Shown here: positions 14,773-17,007 of the stretch, in pieces | Numbering within the stretch: the first letter of the stretch is position 1 | Layout: each line of letters begins with the position of its first letter | Source: an uncultured Caulobacterales bacterium | Lineage (GTDB): Bacteria > Pseudomonadota > Alphaproteobacteria > Caulobacterales > Caulobacteraceae | Length of the DNA stretch: 17,007 nucleotides | Direction of reading: 5' to 3' | NCBI GenBank assembly: GCA_903903715.1 | Contig: CAIUZX010000212.1 | Location: forward strand, 1 to 17,007 | The notes under the pieces: model-generated | Told to the model about the DNA's origin: nothing | The model's database searches: none | Seen by the model: the letters and a program-made list of their open reading frames with translations, nothing else | Program-made: the position numbers and the translations under genes

Positions 14773-15975
14773 TCACACGCCCAGCACCAACTGGGCCATA
14801 ATGTTTCGCTGAATCTCGTTAGAGCCGCCATAGATCGACGCCGCCCTGTTGTTCAGGTAGCGCGCCATGGCGATCAGGCTGTGACCGGGGCCGACAGCCT
14901 CGAGGTTCGCGCCGGGCTGCCGGACTTCCGGCTGGTGGACGAAGCCGTAATGCTGCGCAGCTTCGATGGCGAGTTCATCGAGGCGCTGCATCAACTCGGT
15001 GCTCTGCGTTTTAAGCAGTGATGACATCGCCCCGGGGGACTTGCCGCTCGAGAGCGCGCTCAAGACTCGATGCTCGGTCATTTCCACGGCCTCGATCGCC
15101 ATTTCCGCCGACACCAGCTTGGATCGGAATGTCGGATCGTCGATCAGCGTCCGTCCATCGCCAAGCGCTTCGGCAGCCGCCATCGTGCGAATACGGGATA
15201 GGGCCACCTTAAGTCCTGGCGCGGCGCCGCCGCCACGCTCGAACTCGAGGAGATACTTTGCGACCGTCCAACCCTGGTTTTCGTCACCCAGCCGCCCGGA
15301 GACCGGGACTGCTACATTGTCGAAGAAGACCTGATTGACCTCATGGTCCCCGGCCATGGTGATGATCGGCTTCACCTCAATCCCGGGCGTCTGCATGTCC
15401 AGCAGCAGGAACGTAATTCCGGCCTGCGGCTTGCCGTCGAACTTGGTCCGCACAAGGCAGAACATGCGGTTGGCGAAGTGGGCGTGCGTCGTCCAGATCT
15501 TCGATCCGTTTAAGACATAGTGATCGCCCTTGTTCTCCGCACGCATCTGAAGCGAGGCGAGGTCGGAGCCAGACCCCGGCTCGGAATATCCCTGGCACCA
15601 GTAATCTTCCCCTGACAGGATCCGCGGCAGGTAGAAGACCTTCTGCTCCGGCGTGCCGAAGCGCTGGATGCAGGGCCCCACCATCCGCAAGCCCATAGGC
15701 GACAGCGCAGGCGCCGACACGAGGGCGCACTCGGCTGCGAAGATGTGACGCTGCATCTCGCTCCAGCCCGGTCCGCCATATTCCTGCGGCCAGCTGGGCG
15801 CGACCCAGCCCTTGCGATGCAGAATCCGATGCCAGCGAAGGTTCCATTCCTTGTCGCAAAACACGCTGGTCGAGCGCCGGCCCGCGTCTCTGAGCTCTTG
15901 CGTCAGTTCCGCATCCAGGAACGCGCGCACTTCGTCACGAAAGGCGAGGTCCTCTGGTCTCAGGTTCAGGTCCAC
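14773..15975 (-). CDS. Acyl-CoA dehydrogenase family protein (shifted catalytic base)
   Basis: This FAD enzyme is expected to make the 2,3-double bond in an acyl-CoA, passing electrons to ETF. The 400-residue protein shows the three-part fold: an N-terminal helical domain, a middle beta domain (GYSEPGSGSDLASL at about 129-142, NGSKIWTTHA at 156-165) and a C-terminal helical domain ending YGGSNEIQRNIMAQLVLG. The residue that is the catalytic glutamate in medium-chain enzymes (YEGT) is Gly383 here. Glu246 in LLEFERGG sits where isovaleryl-CoA and FadE26-type enzymes keep their base, so activity is likely. Relatives include large subunits of pimeloyl-CoA and sterol side-chain dehydrogenases. The start is a GTG with AAGGAG 7 bases upstream. 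The substrate is unknown; no small-subunit partner is adjacent. Confidence 0.92.
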   Translation of the reverse strand: MDLNLRPEDLAFRDEVRAFLDAELTQELRDAGRRSTSVFCDKEWNLRWHRILHRKGWVAPSWPQEYGGPGWSEMQRHIFAAECALVSAPALSPMGLRMVGPCIQRFGTPEQKVFYLPRILSGEDYWCQGYSEPGSGSDLASLQMRAENKGDHYVLNGSKIWTTHAHFANRMFCLVRTKFDGKPQAGITFLLLDMQTPGIEVKPIITMAGDHEVNQVFFDNVAVPVSGRLGDENQGWTVAKYLLEFERGGGAAPGLKVALSRIRTMAAAEALGDGRTLIDDPTFRSKLVSAEMAIEAVEMTEHRVLSALSSGKSPGAMSSLLKTQSTELMQRLDELAIEAAQHYGFVHQPEVRQPGANLEAVGPGHSLIAMARYLNNRAASIYGGSNEIQRNIMAQLVLGV

Positions 15976-15982
15976 GGGCGGG

Positions 15983-15988
15983 CTCCTT
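15983..15988 (-). promoter_or_regulatory. Ribosome binding site supporting the GTG start of the acyl-CoA dehydrogenase
   Basis: AAGGAG on the - strand stands 7 bases before the GTG at 15973-15975. This makes the GTG start secure; the encoded N-terminus MDLNLRPEDLAFRDEV is typical for the family. Confidence 0.6.
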
Positions 15989-16047
15989 GGCGGCGAACTC
16001 TGCGATCCTAACGCCGCTCGAGGTCGTCTAGAAAGCCTGTCGCAGCG

Positions 16048-17007
16048 TCAACGCGCTGCGGACCGGTGCGCCGTGAGGTCGAACCGGACATCCACATTTG
16101 CAGGGATCTGATCGACGGCCGCGAATTCGCCCTGACCGACGCCGAACGACGTCCGATCAATCGTGGCGTGACCCGACGCCGTCGCCTTGTCACCGTCGAT
16201 GCGGACAGTGAACTCAAGCCGTACGGGGTGGGCCTTACCCTTCAGAGACAGTCGCCCATTGGCGACATAACCGGTCGCAGTCTTCCGGAATTGCTCCGCC
16301 TTGAACACCGCCCTGGGGAAAGCCGATGTGTTCAGCCAGTCTTCCGTCGGCAGGGTCGCATCCCGCTGCGCGTCTCCGGAGTCGATGGAGGACGGGTCGA
16401 TCGTGACCTCGACGGAGGAGGCCGCGAGGGCCTCCGGATCGAATTTGATCCGGGCCGTCCAGCGGCGGAATTCACCGGTCACCGGCTGGCCGGACCAACT
16501 TGTCGCAAAGCTCAATCGCCCGCCTGTGTCGACGGTCCAGCTTGAAGGTGTGACCGTGGTGGTGATCTGCGGCGTGACGGTTGATGGCGGAGCAGGCTCA
16601 ACCTTAGGGGTAGGCTCGACCGGCTCGGGCGGAGCCGCTAGCTTCGGGACTGCGATCGGGGCGGGTTGCGGGTTGATCACGCCTGTGAAGATCTGCCGAC
16701 CACTCACAAACGCGACGATCACCGCGACCGCCAGGACCAATGCTCTGGGGTCCAGCCATGCGCCCGACCTCACGCCCGGGATAATCCGCGCGAGGGTGTG
16801 ATCGCGATCGATCAGGTGATGCTTCAAGGCCCCGGCGACGTGCAGAGTGAATAGGAGATAAGTCAGTTTTGCGAGCACGCCGTGCCCCGCTTCTCCGACA
16901 AAGCGCCAGGCGGCCCTCGCCTCCGCCGACGCATGCGCGAGACCCGGCAGGTGAGGCCACGGGATCGTTCCGTAAAGTAAGGTCGGGATCTGCGTCTTGG
17001 ATGCGGA
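16048..17007 (-). CDS. Cytochrome b561-YceI fusion protein (5' partial)
   Basis: The frame is open to the window edge, leaving 319 C-terminal residues; a GTG at 16878 is internal, not the start. The fragment begins with the last two helices of a di-heme cytochrome b561. His42 and His56 (in GHGVLAKL and LHVAGALKHH), 14 residues apart, match the spacing of the final heme ligands, and KHHLIDRD is a b561 signature. A further helix (about 87-108) and a Pro-rich linker (about 112-145) lead to a YceI lipocalin-like domain (about 155-313; WTVD, GEFRRW, TEDWLNTSAFP, LSLKGKAHPV). YceI domains bind isoprenoid chains such as octaprenyl compounds. A role in moving electrons to or from a quinone or isoprenoid at the inner membrane is plausible. 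The substrate is unproven. It ends 72 bases upstream of the acyl-CoA dehydrogenase start. Confidence 0.9.
   Translation of the reverse strand, partial: SASKTQIPTLLYGTIPWPHLPGLAHASAEARAAWRFVGEAGHGVLAKLTYLLFTLHVAGALKHHLIDRDHTLARIIPGVRSGAWLDPRALVLAVAVIVAFVSGRQIFTGVINPQPAPIAVPKLAAPPEPVEPTPKVEPAPPSTVTPQITTTVTPSSWTVDTGGRLSFATSWSGQPVTGEFRRWTARIKFDPEALAASSVEVTIDPSSIDSGDAQRDATLPTEDWLNTSAFPRAVFKAEQFRKTATGYVANGRLSLKGKAHPVRLEFTVRIDGDKATASGHATIDRTSFGVGQGEFAAVDQIPANVDVRFDLTAHRSAAR

Noticed and set aside
16048..16878. GTG at 16878 as the start of the b561-YceI gene
   Set aside because: The frame stays open to the window edge and the residues before the GTG (WRFVGEAGH) are recognisable b561 sequence including a heme-ligand histidine.
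1..17007. Mobile element, CRISPR array, tRNA or attachment site
   Set aside because: I looked for transposase or integrase genes, direct-repeat arrays and tRNA cloverleaves and found none; the accessory operons show no flanking repeats.

Overview
The window is about 17 kb of GC-rich, gene-dense bacterial chromosome. Gene order and protein character point to an alphaproteobacterium. The evidence is the pdh-type E2 / E3 / lipoyl synthase / COQ10-like block, b561-YceI and c-type cytochromes, and a beta-helix plus diheme cytochrome pair of the kind described in Hyphomonas and Shewanella. A Caulobacterales or Hyphomonadaceae-like host is my inference. I saw no tRNA, rRNA, insertion sequence, CRISPR array or phage gene, and no gene-free stretch longer than 300 bases.

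Region 1 (1-4179, + strand) is core metabolism. It holds the 3' part of the pyruvate dehydrogenase E2 gene, dihydrolipoamide dehydrogenase (E3), lipoyl synthase (lipA) and a RatA/COQ10-type START-domain protein. The enzymes that carry, reoxidise and build the lipoyl group therefore sit together. A small GNRA-loop hairpin followed by TTTT lies between lpdA and lipA. A class I cytochrome c lipoprotein (4183-4701, - strand) converges on this block with a 3-base gap.

Region 2 (4764-11829) is the accessory core. On the - strand, a very large protein has the architecture of Pls/PosA-type synthetases, the epsilon-poly-lysine synthetase family: adenylation domain, carrier domain, then three repeats of (two membrane helices + left-handed beta-helix acyltransferase-like domain). 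It is followed, with an ATGA overlap, by a small Sfp-type phosphopantetheinyl transferase that can supply its cofactor. The pair forms a self-contained predicted operon for a poly- or oligo-amino acid. Diverging from it on the + strand is an exported parallel beta-helix protein overlapping (ATGA) a diheme cytochrome c of the SO2930/HNE_0200 type. This is a conserved two-gene unit of unknown function.

Region 3 (11837-17007) is mixed. It contains an apparently orphan LacI-family regulator with a convincing self-operator over its own promoter, a small unknown membrane protein, an enoyl-CoA hydratase, a 61-residue four-cysteine mini-protein, and an acyl-CoA dehydrogenase that lacks the usual C-terminal catalytic glutamate. 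The window ends inside a cytochrome b561-YceI fusion gene. The hydratase and dehydrogenase suggest fatty-acid or related acyl-CoA breakdown. The b561-YceI protein is probably a membrane redox or isoprenoid-binding protein.

The most interesting item is the Pls/PosA-like synthetase with its coupled phosphopantetheinyl transferase, a probable unexplored amino-acid homopolymer pathway.
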